A DNA stretch of 64,000 bases from Cucumis sativus (Eukaryota; Streptophyta; Magnoliopsida; Cucurbitales; Cucurbitaceae). Below the pieces are notes generated by a model. The model saw nothing but the letters and a program-made list of their open reading frames with translations, did no database searches and had not been told where the DNA came from. The stretch is from NCBI RefSeq assembly GCF_000004075.3, contig NC_026659.2:3968001-4032000 (forward strand), read 5' to 3'. The position numbers and the translations under genes were made by a program. This document shows, piece by piece, positions 47,163-58,867 of this stretch. Position 1 is the stretch's first letter. Each line of letters starts with the position of its first letter.

Positions 47163-49055
47163 TGGCGAACAGAATGGTACAGGTGGGGCTGAATCGCTGT
47201 GTTTCTAAGAAAGTTGTAACTTTGATTACTGGGAGAGACAGACGAGAGAGTGCAAAAGGGAGGGTGCAGCGGCAAAGTTTGTAGAAAGGCTGGTCTGTGG
47301 CAGCAGAGAGTGTAGTGTACGGCGGCGCCCCCGGGCAGAGGAGTGGGGAGGTGAAGTGCAACGTCTCGGAGGTAGTGAAATAGGGTTTAGGAGAAAAGGA
47401 TCCGTAGGAGGTTTGAAGTTTCAATTTTCGTTAGATTGTTTTTGTTTCAAAGTTGTGAGGAGGGATAGTTATATATTCGCATTAAATCACAATTTGTTCC
47501 TATTCGTTAGTAAGAAGAATAACACTCTCTTTATAAATTAGATTTAAAATAATTAAATATATATTATTTTTCTATAAAAGAAATAATTAAGTATATATTA
47601 TATTCATATAAAAAAAGTGTAAACCGTGACAAAATATATTATTTTTTTACTATTATTTTCTCTGGTACATGTATTCCGTACATGAAATACCATTTTTTAA
47701 AAACATAATTGGAATTGTACCTTCCACTCATTTATACAAATTAGTTTTATTACAATATCTATGTCTTCTATAATTTTATATTATAATATATTTTATAGAA
47801 ATTGATATGTGATTTAATTAAATCTTGTTAATTAGGTTGTTGATTTAATAAATTTAACTAAAATGTTTGTATCGCTCTTTACTATTACTAAGTAGATAAA
47901 ATAAATTTTGAACAAAAAAACATAAAATAGTATATTTTAAAAAAGATTGTTATATAATTAAATTAAAAGTGTATTTGCAATTATCATTCATTTTTATAAA
48001 GAAATAAAAATACAAATGTGTTTTAAAACTATTTTTTTAAGGTAATCTTCAAATCTTGAAATGTATTTGAAGATTATTATATAAAAATCTTGAATTTTCT
48101 AGGGTTAATCTCAAAAGTAATATGTTTTGTATAAATATTTGAAAAGTACGGTTGTTTAATAAGAAATTATAAGAATAAGGTGGTTTGTAAAACTATCGTA
48201 AAAAGTATGTGTTTTTTTAAATTGGACGTACACGACTTCCTAAATAATTTTTAAAAATTATTATATTTTAAAATATTAACTATTTGTGTACAATTAGACG
48301 GCTAATCTTAAATTTTGTTTTTATTTTTTTTAATTTGTCTAGAACTCAATTTTTAATTAAAAGTAAATTACCAAAAAGTTGGAAATTTAAACAAAAACTA
48401 AAATTTTCACATATTTTATTTTCATTAGTCTTTCACAAATGTTTTTATTTTAAAAATAGTTAATATTTTAAAATATAATAATTTTTAAAAATTATTTAGA
48501 AAGTCAGGTACCCGGTACACGACTTTCAGTCATCACCATGTGGACTCTGCATACGTCAAACCCGTCCATACGTGAAGCAAACTCGTCCAATGTGTTGACG
48601 TGTACATTCAGGAAGTCGTGTACCCCATACACGACTTCTTGCATGTGCAACATGTGGCAGCATCAGTAAAACCTACGTTCACCCGTGAACGCTATAGTTG
48701 ACTGTTGACCATTGGGTTCATGAGTCACCTAATTTTGCAATATTTTTCACCACTACCCTAATTTTGTGAATAATTTTTAAAAACACATTACTTAGAAAAA
48801 ATCCAATTTTCCAATCCAAAAACTAAATATCTCTGATTTAAATAATGTTAATAGTCCTAATCTTGAAATGACGTAAACGAAAGGCCAAGAAGACGTTTCT
48901 TTTACAAACAAACACTTTTTCTAAGAAAAGAGCATTCCTGAAGATTTCAATCGCTTCCTCTTCTTCACTCAGTATCCAGACTCAGACTCAGAGCACCCAT
49001 TCGCCGGTAAATTGCCGTATACCGGAGGGCCCACCACCGACTCACTTCGCCGCCC
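47163..49055. other. Divergent intergenic region between RRP41 and the nicotinamidase
   Basis: The genes point away from each other. The GC-richer 47163-47420 is the RRP41 leader and promoter. From 47540 to 48220 the DNA is AT-rich without features. The inverted 12-mer array (48228-48638) follows, and then the nicotinamidase leader from about 48890. Confidence 0.6.
48228..48638. repeat. Array of alternating inverted 12-mers, including a 58-bp inverted repeat
   Basis: The word GTACACGACTT and its complement AAGTCGTGTAC alternate: forward at 48228, reversed (one changed base) at about 48501-48510, forward at 48514-48525, reversed at 48613-48624, and forward (one changed base) at 48627-48637. 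The first pair is part of a nearly perfect inverted repeat, 48228-48286 against 48454-48511, enclosing about 170 bases. The last pair forms an 11-bp stem with a 5-base loop. The array looks like nested or adjacent foldback elements sharing one terminus. I do not recognise the family. Confidence 0.75.
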
Positions 49056-49670
49056 ATGGATAACCCCAAATCAAAGCCCTCCGCCGCAATTCCATCATAC
49101 AAAAAATACGAGATCCGCCACAGACTCCCAAATCCCAAAGTCGCCGCGCTCTTAGTGATCGACATGCAGAACTATTTCTCCGCCATGGCAAAGCCCATCT
49201 TCCCCCATATCCTCACCACCATCCGCCTTTGCCGTGCTGCCTCCATCCCTGTCATCTTCACCCGCCACGCCCACGCCTCTGCCTCCGACAACCCCATCCT
49301 CAACGAATGGTGGAACGGCGACATTATACTTGAAGGAACCCCTGCAGCCGGTCTCATTTCCGATCTCGATCGGGAGGACGCCGATGAGGTCATCCGGAAG
49401 AACACCTACAGTGCATTCCGGAACACGCGCCTAGAGGACTGCCTGAAAGAGAAGGGCGTGGAAGAGGTGATTGTGACTGGGGTTATGACGAACATTTGCT
49501 GTGAGACAACGGCACGTGACGCGTTTGTAAGAGGGTATAGAGTGTTCTTCTCCACGGATGCGACGGCGACGGTGGACTTGGAGCTACATGAGGCTACGTT
49601 GAAGAATTTGGCTTATGGGTTCGCTTACTTGGTGGATTGCAAGAGGCTTGGAGAGATTTCTGGTAATTGA
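49056..49670 (+). CDS. NIC2-like: Nicotinamidase (isochorismatase-like hydrolase), NIC2/NIC3-like
   Basis: Single-exon gene of 204 residues. It has the isochorismatase-like fold with the catalytic triad in expected places: D36 in [11 protein letters not shown]115 in [10 protein letters not shown] and C148 in [17 protein letters not shown]. Zinc- or substrate-site residues include the H71-x-H73 pair in FTRHAHAS. Plant nicotinamidases convert nicotinamide to nicotinic acid and ammonia in the NAD salvage pathway, clearing the inhibitor produced by sirtuins and PARPs. Arabidopsis has NIC1-3, and the [16 protein letters not shown] segment fits the NIC2/NIC3 type. No targeting peptide is evident, which fits a cytosolic enzyme. 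The coding region is notably GC-richer than its surroundings. The ATG follows a C-rich leader. Confidence 0.92.
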   Translation: MDNPKSKPSAAIPSYKKYEIRHRLPNPKVAALLVIDMQNYFSAMAKPIFPHILTTIRLCRAASIPVIFTRHAHASASDNPILNEWWNGDIILEGTPAAGLISDLDREDADEVIRKNTYSAFRNTRLEDCLKEKGVEEVIVTGVMTNICCETTARDAFVRGYRVFFSTDATATVDLELHEATLKNLAYGFAYLVDCKRLGEISGN

Positions 49671-49893
49671 AACTCCATGCCTTATGGTGTTGTTATCACT
49701 GTACTACTGTGTTGGGTTAGAGTCTCTGATTTTAGTATGTTCTTGTTGTTTTTACTGTACTGTTTGTTATAACAAAATCTATGGTTTTGGTATGCTGTCT
49801 GCTAGAATCTCGAGATTTTAAGTTTCCAGTGAGCTTTCTTCTTCTGGTTTCTGCCTTTTGCTATTGGGTTTTGTTTTTCTTCTTCTTGAAGCC

Positions 49894-51852
49894 ATGAAGA
49901 AAACTGGGCAACCATGTAATAATTCTGAAGTTGTTGATGTGGAAGATGATAGAGAGGCTAGGATTGACCCTCAACTTGAAATTGTGGAGCCAGTGATTGG
50001 GATGAAGTTCATTTCTGTTGAGGAAACGTATCGGTTCTATGTCAATTATGCAACAAAAGTCGGTTTTACTGTTAGGAAACAATATCACAAAAAGAAAAAG
50101 AATGGAATTGTTTCAAGAGCTTCCTTTTGTTGCTCAAAGGAAGGGTTTCGTCAAGTAAACAAGAGAAAAGAATTTGTTCATTATACTCGGCCAATTTCAA
50201 GGACAGGATGTGAAGCTTCATTGGCATGCTTGCTTGGAAAGAATGGTCAATACAGAGTTGTGTCTTTTAAAGGAAATCACAATCATGACCTTGGTAAAAT
50301 GACGTTGAAGCGTACAATAAATGTTGACATGAACATTTCCAATGCTCAAAAAGTGCATGATGCAGATAGTTCAAGAACTTCATTTGGAGCTACTATGGGA
50401 CTAATAAATAAAGAGGTGGACGGTAGAGAAGGAACGGGATTCGTGGATAGAGATTACATGAATTATGTACCCATAGAAAAAAAAGCAAGAATTGAAAAGG
50501 GAGAAGTTGAAGCACTTGTACAGTTTTTTGAGAATAAACAGAGGGACAACTCTTCTATTTTTTATGCATTGCAACACAATGAAGATAACATGGTCACTAA
50601 TATCTTTTGGACCGATGCACGCTCAGTGTATGATTATGAGTGTTTTGGAGATGTCATTTGTTTTGACACTACCTATCGTTCAAGTGAACTTGGTCGACCT
50701 TTTACACCATTCTTTGGAGTTAATCACCATAAACAATCAGCAATATTTGGTGCAGCTTTACTTTATGATGAAACAATCGAGTCTCTTAAATGGTTGTTTA
50801 ATACTTTTCTTAGTGTAATGTCTAGAAAGCAACCAAAGACAATTCTTACAAATCAGTCTTCGACAATAGCTAAAGCAATATGTGATGTTTTTCCTGAAGC
50901 CCAACATCGACTATGTGTTTGGCATATTTTTCAAAGTGCTGCTAAGACCTTGAGTCATGTGTTTCATGGACCAAATCAATTTGTTCAGGACTTTAGCAGT
51001 TGTTTATTTGATTATGAAGATGAAGATGATTGGTTGTTAGCATGGCAGAAAATGTTGGATAAATATGCTCTTACAAATAACAAGTGGTTGACATATTTGT
51101 TTGAATTGCGAGAAAAATGGGCAATAGTATATGGGCGACAAGCTTTTACAGCTGACATGAAAAGCACACAACGTAGTGAAATTATGAATGAGGTATTGAA
51201 AAAATATTTAAGGCCTGATTATGACATTTTGCAATTTCTCCAACAATATGATAGATTTTTAGCAGATCGAAGATGTGAGGAAATGGTTGCGGATTTTAAG
51301 ATGAATCATACAACACCTATTTTGCCAATGGATACAGAAATGTTACTACATGTGGTAGACATATACACACCAGCAATATTTAAATTGTTTGAAAAAGAAT
51401 ATATGAATATTCTTAGTTGTAGTACCTTCAAGATGGGTAAGTTTGACGGTGTATCGGAGTATAAAGTATTATTTCATGGAAGCTCTTGTCATTGGTTAGT
51501 TAAATATGAGGCTTCAACACAAACAGTCACGTGTAGTTGCATGAAATTCACATCCACCGGTATTCTATGTAGCCACTCTCTTAAGGTACTCGATAGGAAG
51601 AATGTGAAAAAGCTTCCTGCCTCATATATTTTGAAAAGATGGACAAGAGATGCAAGAGCTTCAAATAGTCAAACACTCGAGATTTGTGGAAAGTCAACTG
51701 GAGAACGTTATAACCACTTGTGTCGTAAATTTTATCAAATAACTTCACTAGCAGCAGAACATGAAAAGTTGTTTGAACATACTTCTGAAACTTTCGTTCA
51801 ATTGCTCAAAGATTTAGAGGAGATGAAGAAAAATTTATTTTGTGGAAAATAA
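49894..51852 (+). CDS. FAR1-related sequence (FRS) protein, domesticated MULE transposase
   Basis: Single coding exon of 652 residues, starting at the first ATG (MKKTGQPCNN). The FAR1 DNA-binding domain (about 46-133) shows EETYRFYVNYATKVGFTVRK and the zinc-binding GC...HNHD. The MULE transposase core (about 240-345) has CFDTTYRSS (D258) and HRLCVWHIF. The SWIM zinc finger (C547, C549, C559, H561) reads CSCMKFTSTGILCSHSL, followed by ILKRWTRDAR. FAR1/FHY3-type proteins are transcription factors derived from Mutator-like transposases, acting in light signalling and development. The second acidic catalytic position reads LTNQSS with Asn (residue 320) where active transposases have Asp, which supports loss of transposition. 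No terminal inverted repeats were noticed. The gene starts only 223 bases after the nicotinamidase stop, so its promoter is short or it has an upstream leader overlapping the neighbour. Confidence 0.92.
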   Translation: MKKTGQPCNNSEVVDVEDDREARIDPQLEIVEPVIGMKFISVEETYRFYVNYATKVGFTVRKQYHKKKKNGIVSRASFCCSKEGFRQVNKRKEFVHYTRPISRTGCEASLACLLGKNGQYRVVSFKGNHNHDLGKMTLKRTINVDMNISNAQKVHDADSSRTSFGATMGLINKEVDGREGTGFVDRDYMNYVPIEKKARIEKGEVEALVQFFENKQRDNSSIFYALQHNEDNMVTNIFWTDARSVYDYECFGDVICFDTTYRSSELGRPFTPFFGVNHHKQSAIFGAALLYDETIESLKWLFNTFLSVMSRKQPKTILTNQSSTIAKAICDVFPEAQHRLCVWHIFQSAAKTLSHVFHGPNQFVQDFSSCLFDYEDEDDWLLAWQKMLDKYALTNNKWLTYLFELREKWAIVYGRQAFTADMKSTQRSEIMNEVLKKYLRPDYDILQFLQQYDRFLADRRCEEMVADFKMNHTTPILPMDTEMLLHVVDIYTPAIFKLFEKEYMNILSCSTFKMGKFDGVSEYKVLFHGSSCHWLVKYEASTQTVTCSCMKFTSTGILCSHSLKVLDRKNVKKLPASYILKRWTRDARASNSQTLEICGKSTGERYNHLCRKFYQITSLAAEHEKLFEHTSETFVQLLKDLEEMKKNLFCGK

Positions 51853-52263
51853 TCATGTAAAGGAATGTATGGGATTCGAGTTTTCATTAGTTCAAGAATG
51901 GGGAAAAAGACTCCATATACAAGAGCATTGAATCAAGAGAAAGTCTGTAATTAGTTGTATAGTTGAAAAGAAGACATGGAAACAAATCTGCAGTTGAATA
52001 GATGCAGACAGGTACAATGTTTTACCAATCATTCTAAATACCAAAGTTATTGGTAAAATGTTTTTCTACTACCTTTTTTTAACCAAGTTCGTATAACGTT
52101 TTATATCTTTATTTTCTTTTGTCTCGATTAGGTAAATAAGTATTTTGGATGAAGATAAATGGGGAAAAGTATGAACGATACTTTCAATCCCATTACATTC
52201 TCGAAGGTAAAAAAAGAGAAATAAAACATTCTATTGTATTTTATTTTTATTTTTATTATAAGT

Positions 52264-52265
<2 letters not shown>

Positions 52266-52317
<52 letters not shown>
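52266..52317. repeat. (TA)n microsatellite, about 52 bp
   Basis: An uninterrupted run of alternating T and A, the longest in the window. It lies 0.4 kb past the FRS stop codon. Confidence 0.95.
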
Positions 52318-52325
<8 letters not shown>

Positions 52326-53961
52326 GATGATGCTAGACTATGAATTTAAGTAAGTGGTAAAATTGATACTATCAAACGTTTCACTGTTTTTAGGTTAATG
52401 ATTTATTAGAAACCTAACATGGATACAGTTTTTTTACAATTTATGTAATAAGTGAATGAATACTTACATAAATGTTTAAAGCTACCTATGGTAGGTTAAT
52501 GCCAAGTTTCAAAATACGTTTGATTTTTCATTGATTTATTGATAAAAATTTATGCAAGAATCAAGCAAGATTGTTTCGTACTAAACTTGGAGAAAGAGAG
52601 AGAAAAGAGGGCATTTGATAGTTGAAATACAAATAGAATGTTTTAAGATTGTCAAGTTAGTTTAGAATATTTGATACGTGTAACATATTAAATTCTTTGC
52701 TCAGCAGGTTCTTTTGTGATGGGTCTTAAAACTACTGATCGAATTCGAATTTAGAGACATTCTTCCTTTGTCTAGAGGTCACAGTGTGTCTATTCTCTTC
52801 AAGGAATCGTATGAGGATCTAGGCCAATTGTCATGGTTAATTCAGTCCATTTTGTTCGTTTTGGAATTGCCTAATCAAGGTTTATTGGGTTGAGCTTGGG
52901 GTTGACATATTGATAATAGAGGTTGCCTCTATTTTTGAAGGGATGCACCTTGGAGTGGGGTTTGAGAGGAACGATAGAATCTTGAGAGGTATTGTTAGAA
53001 TGTTTGGTCCTTTGTTAGATTCTAACTCGTCTTACGAGTGTTACAATTCTTCCATAGGTTTTACTATGTCTTCTGTTTGTATGGCAGTCTTGATTCAAGC
53101 CACAAGTATGGTAGAACGTGTTATATGGATTTCACTTACATATTTCATTAAAAGTTAACTTTGTTTAATTGCTTAATTGTGGTGCTAAAATTGAATGATG
53201 CTAATTAAAGAACTCTGCTTCGGTCCAAATCAATGTTAAATTACTTTGGGATTGTATTAATCAAGATCCCGATTTCACTGAACTCCCGAACTTCAAAATA
53301 TTATCTTCAAACTTATAATTTGAACCTAACTAGTAAATTCTTAAAATCAATCAATTTAGCTCATTTGTCAATACCATGTTTAAGTTTTGTTGATGCATCA
53401 AATTTTACACGTGTTTTTACTCCTTCCAATGACGGTTAAACAACCAAAAAAAAGTTGCATAAATAAATTATTTTAAAGAATATTTAATTGAGAGTTCAAA
53501 TTAATTTATTTGTTTAGAAAAGTTTAGGTGTTTAATGATAAATTTACAAGTCTATTCCAACGTAACAAAGTGGAGGACATAAATTGCTCAGTTATGAAAG
53601 TTATATCTATTCTACATCGTCCAAAGTTAATGGTTTATTAGCATTTTCTATTTCAATCGAAACCATGAAGGAGTAGAATGAAAATACTAAAATATTAAGG
53701 AGTAAAGCTAATAGGAAGTTGTTTGTATAAAGTTAAAAGACAAAAGAATCACGTTATTAAACCAACATGAATGAGAAGATGTATTCATTTTCTTCACCAA
53801 AAAGCTCTCAACCTTATCAATAACAGTTGACTTATTAAAGAGAATAAATCTAAAAAGAAAAATATTCCAAACAACTAGACACATATAGTCAACCTTTGCA
53901 ACCAAGAAAGACATAAATTCCTTCATAATTTTGGCCATGATCATCATCATGCAACTATACC

Positions 53962-53973
53962 TCTATAAATATG
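53962..53973 (+). promoter_or_regulatory. Canonical TATA box upstream of foldback locus 1
   Basis: The sequence CTCTATAAATAT matches the plant TATA consensus well and lies about 230 bases before the first hairpin. No open reading frame follows, so it would drive a non-coding transcript if used. Confidence 0.4.
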
Positions 53974-54189
53974 AAGCCCTCTCAGTGTAGATCATTTGTA
54001 AATGTGAGAGAAGAAGATAGGTCTAACATGCAAATAATTCTTTTGCCCTCTCATGTTGTGTTGTTTTTTCTTATTGAAAAATTCTTTTCCTTCTTTATAA
54101 TTTCCATGGATTAGTACGTAGTGTGAAGTTCTGCAAAGTTTCAACCTAATTTGTTGTTAGAAGAAGAGGTTGCCATTGAAGGAGATGAA

Positions 54190-54370
54190 AGGAAAAGGGA
54201 GGCTTAGTATGAAGGGAAGAGTTTTACTCGATGATGGCCAAAAATGACTTGCCTACTATGCAAACTATGTGTTGTAGAGCTTGTATTAGACGTTTGTATA
54301 TCAGGCAATCATTTTTGGCCAAATTGATAAACTCTTCTCCATCATGCTAGACTTTCTCTTTTTGAGCTTG
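54190..54370 (+). ncRNA. Foldback locus 1: candidate MIRNA-like hairpin
   Basis: The 5' arm (54198-54256) and 3' arm (54301-54357) can pair over nearly 60 positions. There is a perfect 12-bp block (GGCCAAAAATGA, 54236-54247, with TCATTTTTGGCC, 54309-54320), an 8-bp block (AAGAGTTT with AAACTCTT) and TTGCC with GGCAA. The outer part (CTTAGTATGAAGG with CATCATGCTAG) pairs mostly through G-U wobbles. The loop is about 45 bases. A related hairpin lies 3.2 kb downstream in the same orientation, and a TATA box lies upstream. I do not recognise a known miRNA family. A foldback transposon is the main alternative. The strand is assigned from the TATA box only. Confidence 0.4.
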
Positions 54371-56365
54371 AGAAGAGGTGTAAATTGACGGTTGGTTTGG
54401 AGACTTGGTTTCTAACTGCTCTAAATTATTTTTTGAAATCATTTTTAAGTTATATAACTTTTAATTTTGAAATATGAGGTTGAAATAAATATAGCTATAA
54501 AACTAGCGTCCTATTATTCTCTCTTACAAGTTACTAATTACGTTTCATTATATATGTCTATCTATTTTTTACAAATGTTTTCAAAACTAGCTAGGGTCGT
54601 AGAGTTTGAAATGTAAAAGTAATACTTTAAAAAAAACTTATTTATTAGATTTAGATCGGAACTTCAATAATGATGTTGAACCTAACAATGAATTTTATTT
54701 ATCAAATAATGTAGATACAATATATACAAATGATCTCTTATTTAAAAGGAAGTTTTAGTTGATTTGGATCTACAATCTCCGAGACATAATAAAGGTGAGC
54801 CTAATAACGAGTCAAAGAGTGAAGATGTGAACTCTAAAGAGATCTTTGGGGGCAAGGACTCAAACTAAGAACTCTAAAGAATTAGGAAACCTGAATACTG
54901 TGATCAACTTCTAAAATTCACTTCGAATTGGCAAAACATGATTTTGAAAAGTGGTTTATTTCGAAAAGTGATTTTATTTCGGCTTCCTAATTTTAAAATC
55001 ACTTTTAACGTAGGACTTTAAAATAAAGTGATTTTGAAAAGTGGAAAAAACAAAAGGATTTAGGAAAAGAAAACAATGGGCAAAACATGCACTTCGAATT
55101 TACTTAAAGTCCTACGTTAAAAAAAAATCTATATTATTTCACATCAACCACATTGTATTTTTGTACATTTGAAAGAGAAATACTATTGTTGTAATTTTAG
55201 GATTGTTGGAACGAAAGTTGTGATAATTAAGAGGAATGTATATTAGGTTATTTTATGTATTTTAAATGTGTAATGTTTAAACATTTAGTAGAAGAAATTG
55301 TATTGTGTACTTATTGAGAATATTATCATCGAAGCGAATATTTAATTCAAATGGAAAAAAATAGATATGACATTGAGATTATGTCAAAACTTGAAGTCCT
55401 AAGATAACAATACACTTGTCAAATACAAGAAGAGTTACTACGAACTATACTTGGTTAAATGTCGAGGGTAAATACACTTGACATATAATTACGGTGAAGC
55501 TTCGTGACTATTTTTCTTTGGTTAAGTTATCTTATTATATCTTACAATGGATCACAATTGACGTTTTTAAAAGCATCAAAACTAATTATATGTCACGTTC
55601 CATGTCACTCCATTCTCAATATTAATAGGAAGCTTGATTAAAAAAAGTTACATTTTCAAATAAATTAGAAAGTTATTATCGTAAATTTATAATTTTCATA
55701 TCCATCCACACTAATTAATTGTATATATAGACTACTAGAAAAAGAAACTCTCTCTTCACGTTTATGATCTAATACCTGACTGTTTTTAGAAAAAAAAACA
55801 TCAAGAAATGGATGATTTCAAAGATAAAACATAAAAAAAAATTATGAAAAGATAGAGGTGAGCTAATTTTTAGCTTTTTTGACGTCTTTTTATCGTCAAA
55901 ATTGTTTTTTTTTTTTAAATATAGAAATGTTTGTATGATTAGTTGCATTGCACTATACATATAAATTAAACTACGACATCATTTTCTTGCACTCTTCATG
56001 TCTAACATAACCAAAAATAATAATTTAGAACAAGTAAAACTTTGATCTCTTATAAAAAAAATGGAATTCTTTTACTATGTGTAATATTAGTGTACGTGAA
56101 CTACATAAACATAGGTACAACGTCCTAAAATCATCATAGAGTATTAACATTTAAAAATAACTCTCCACAAATGGCTAGACTATGAAGTACGTGTCCTTGT
56201 AAACATTACAATTTACAACATTTTTCACAAGGGGTTCTTTACTTTAAAAGTATATTTGGAACTGAAAGAAAATTTGAATTGAAAAGCTGAATTTTCTGAT
56301 GTGAACTACATATTAGATCAGTTGACTTACAAATGGGAATAATTTTAATAAGCAAAATTCTTCAT

Positions 56366-56392
56366 GCATGTTTGAGCCAACCATGCATGAAA
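56366..56392. promoter_or_regulatory. Two inverted RY (CATGCATG) motifs
   Basis: CATGCATG occurs at 56366-56373 and 56385-56392, embedded in TCATGCATGTTT and ACCATGCATGA, which form a short hairpin. RY motifs are bound by plant B3 regulators of seed genes. No gene start is evident nearby, so a regulatory role is speculative. Confidence 0.3.
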
Positions 56393-57439
56393 CCCTAATT
56401 GAATATATTCCATTTTAATTTTTAGAGATCATCAACAATACTACACAGGCCCTACAACTAACTTAATTAGGATCCAAAATGTATATATGGTTTCCATGGA
56501 GTAGGAAGTCTTTTTTTTTAGTTTGTGTGCTTGTCATATTCTAATCTTCTTCGTATCATTCCAATTTTATCGAGATGTTACCAACGGAGAGCGACAGGTC
56601 TATCTTTTCACTTACCTTCTTAAATCAATACTCATTCTTTTCATGCTATGGTTATCTCTTTCTTTCTTATAAGACCCTAATTTTGGTTCATTGTTTTTTG
56701 AGTGTTGCAAAGTTGTTCAGAAACTCCATATATATATATAGAAGATGATCAAAGGAAGGGATGGGGTATATTTACTATGAAGAGTTGTATAGTACTAATT
56801 AAATTAAAAAGAATCAATCATTCTTTTAGTAAAAATTTGAATAGGTTTTGGTTTTATCATACACAAAATTATTTATATATATATAGTGGAACAACCTTTA
56901 CAATTTTATTTGATATTAAATTATAGATTGAAAAAACATATACAAGTTTAAAAGTTTTTAGATGTATACAAATTTAATTAAAATTTTTTGAGACTAACGA
57001 CTAAACTTATAATTTAAGCTAGTATATGTTAATTACTACAATTGACTCAACAAAATGAGAATACTTTAAAAGAATAAAAGTTGTAGATAATACCTTTTGA
57101 GTAGTCAACCATGCAATCCACAAATTAGAATATATTCTTTTAATTTCAGCATAAAAAAAATGCAAAATCAAAGGATAAATTTTGCCCAAGGAAACTATAT
57201 ATATATATATGGTGAGTTATCAAAACCCCTTCAACTCTATTTGATTGGAAGATGAGAAGAAGAAAATTTATAATATGAGAGAAGGGGTTGGATCATCTTT
57301 GTCTAATATTATTACTATTTTTGGTTTAGGTCTTCATTCTTCCCTTTCAATGTTATGTTGTATAACTTCTTTTTCCTTCCCCCTATCTTGAAAAAGTTCT
57401 AAATGTGCGCGGATGGATTTGCTACTAAGGGGCGTGGAA

Positions 57440-57590
57440 ATGGAAGGAAGAGATGTTTAGTATGACGTGAAGAGTGTCGTTCGATAGTCAAAAATAACAT
57501 AAATGATGATGCGTAGTTTTATTTGTATCAGCTAATCATTTTGGTTAAACTAACGAACTCCTCTCCATCATTCTAGACCTTCTCTTTCTC
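57440..57590 (+). ncRNA. Foldback locus 2: relative of locus 1
   Basis: The 5' arm (about 57447-57495) with TTTAGTATGACGTGAAGAGT pairs, less well than in locus 1, with the 3' arm (about 57535-57590) reading CTCCTCTCCATCATTCTAGA. Between the two loci the outer 3'-arm segment is conserved (CTCYTCTCCATCATKCTAGAC then TTCTCTTT), and so is TTTAGTATGA or CTTAGTATGA in the 5' arm, while the loop has changed. Greater conservation of the stem than of the loop is the pattern seen in MIRNA families. A TA-rich TATA-like run lies near 57198-57211. Confidence 0.35.
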
Positions 57591-58867
57591 TATACTCTAT
57601 AGTAAAATGAAAGTGTGCAAACTTGACCTTCTTACAATGTAAGTGGATTTAATTTTTAATTTTCTCTTAGTTTTTTTATTATAATTATATTTGTTAGTAA
57701 GTTCCATTAATATCTTTTTTATGCTTAAATATATAGGTTGTATGGTCCTTAATATTTATGTTATTTTTCGTGTAAGGTAGTTGAGCCTAGATGTCACAAC
57801 TATGGCCACAACAATAATAATATTTAGATGTGTATTTTGAGTAATACCTATCTTTATGCATCTTATCAAACAAACAATTGAAAAGAGAATATAATTATAA
57901 TATTCAAGTTAAGGTGCAAAAATCACCTCAAAAGTAGGTAATGATATAGTTGAAACTATACCATCAAATTTTCAATTGTAAAAAATTAAGCTCTTGTGTT
58001 TATACAAGTAATAAAAATGGACTCTCAAATTTGTATAATTGTAGAAATGGTTAAGAATCATACAACTTTAAGGGATCGATTTTTATGATTTTGCATGTAT
58101 TTAAAAATGTTCAGTTAACGACGGAGAAATATTCCGAAGGAAAATATCATTTACTTTTAATTTTATTAGTAAAAATAAGCTCATTTGGAGTGATTTAATT
58201 TTCTAACAAATAGCTCACAATTCTTTTCTATCAACTTTGAAATCTATTGTTCGACCGTCCACCCCACGTACTACTGTCAAAAGTTGACATGGACTATAAA
58301 TAAAACAAATCTTTTTATTCTCTCTTCGAAAAAATCGATTTCTATTTAAAAAATTTCTTCAAGAATAAAGATCATGTCAATTTATTTACAACAAAACATT
58401 TTATACCATAAAATCAAGGAGCCATTAGAGAAGTTCAGGAATTCATGAACATAAAACAATTATTTCTGTATACACACACAAAACGGATTCATATCATACA
58501 AGCCTTGAACCATTATAGGAATATATATATATACATATTTGAATCCTCAAAAACCATTTTAATCACTAGTTGATATATAAAATGTTCAAATCTCAAGTGG
58601 TAGATACAAAAGTTTCGTTGGTGGAGGCTTTATAATTCAATAAGAATAATATAAGAATTGGAGCTTGGGGTTGGAAGGCAAATTTACTGCTGAGTTAGCT
58701 AATAGTATTGTTACTTTGTCAGTAGCCCCTAAAACTATACTAAATTAGCTAGTCCATTAGTGTCTGTAGTCAAGAAAACAGCCCAAATTGCAAATCTATG
58801 GAAGACTATTAGATTAAGGGAGGAAAAAAAATATATGAAAGATGATATAAACCAGTCAGAGATCATG

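Noticed and set aside
49858-49893. Upstream extension of the FRS protein (LLGFVFLLLEA)
   Set aside because: The frame is open but starts at TTG and encodes an unlikely hydrophobic peptide. The first ATG is at 49894.
52910-53158. 82-codon open frame beginning MIIEVASIFEGMHLG
   Set aside because: The first codon is not ATG in a good context, the translation resembles nothing known and no splice partner was found.
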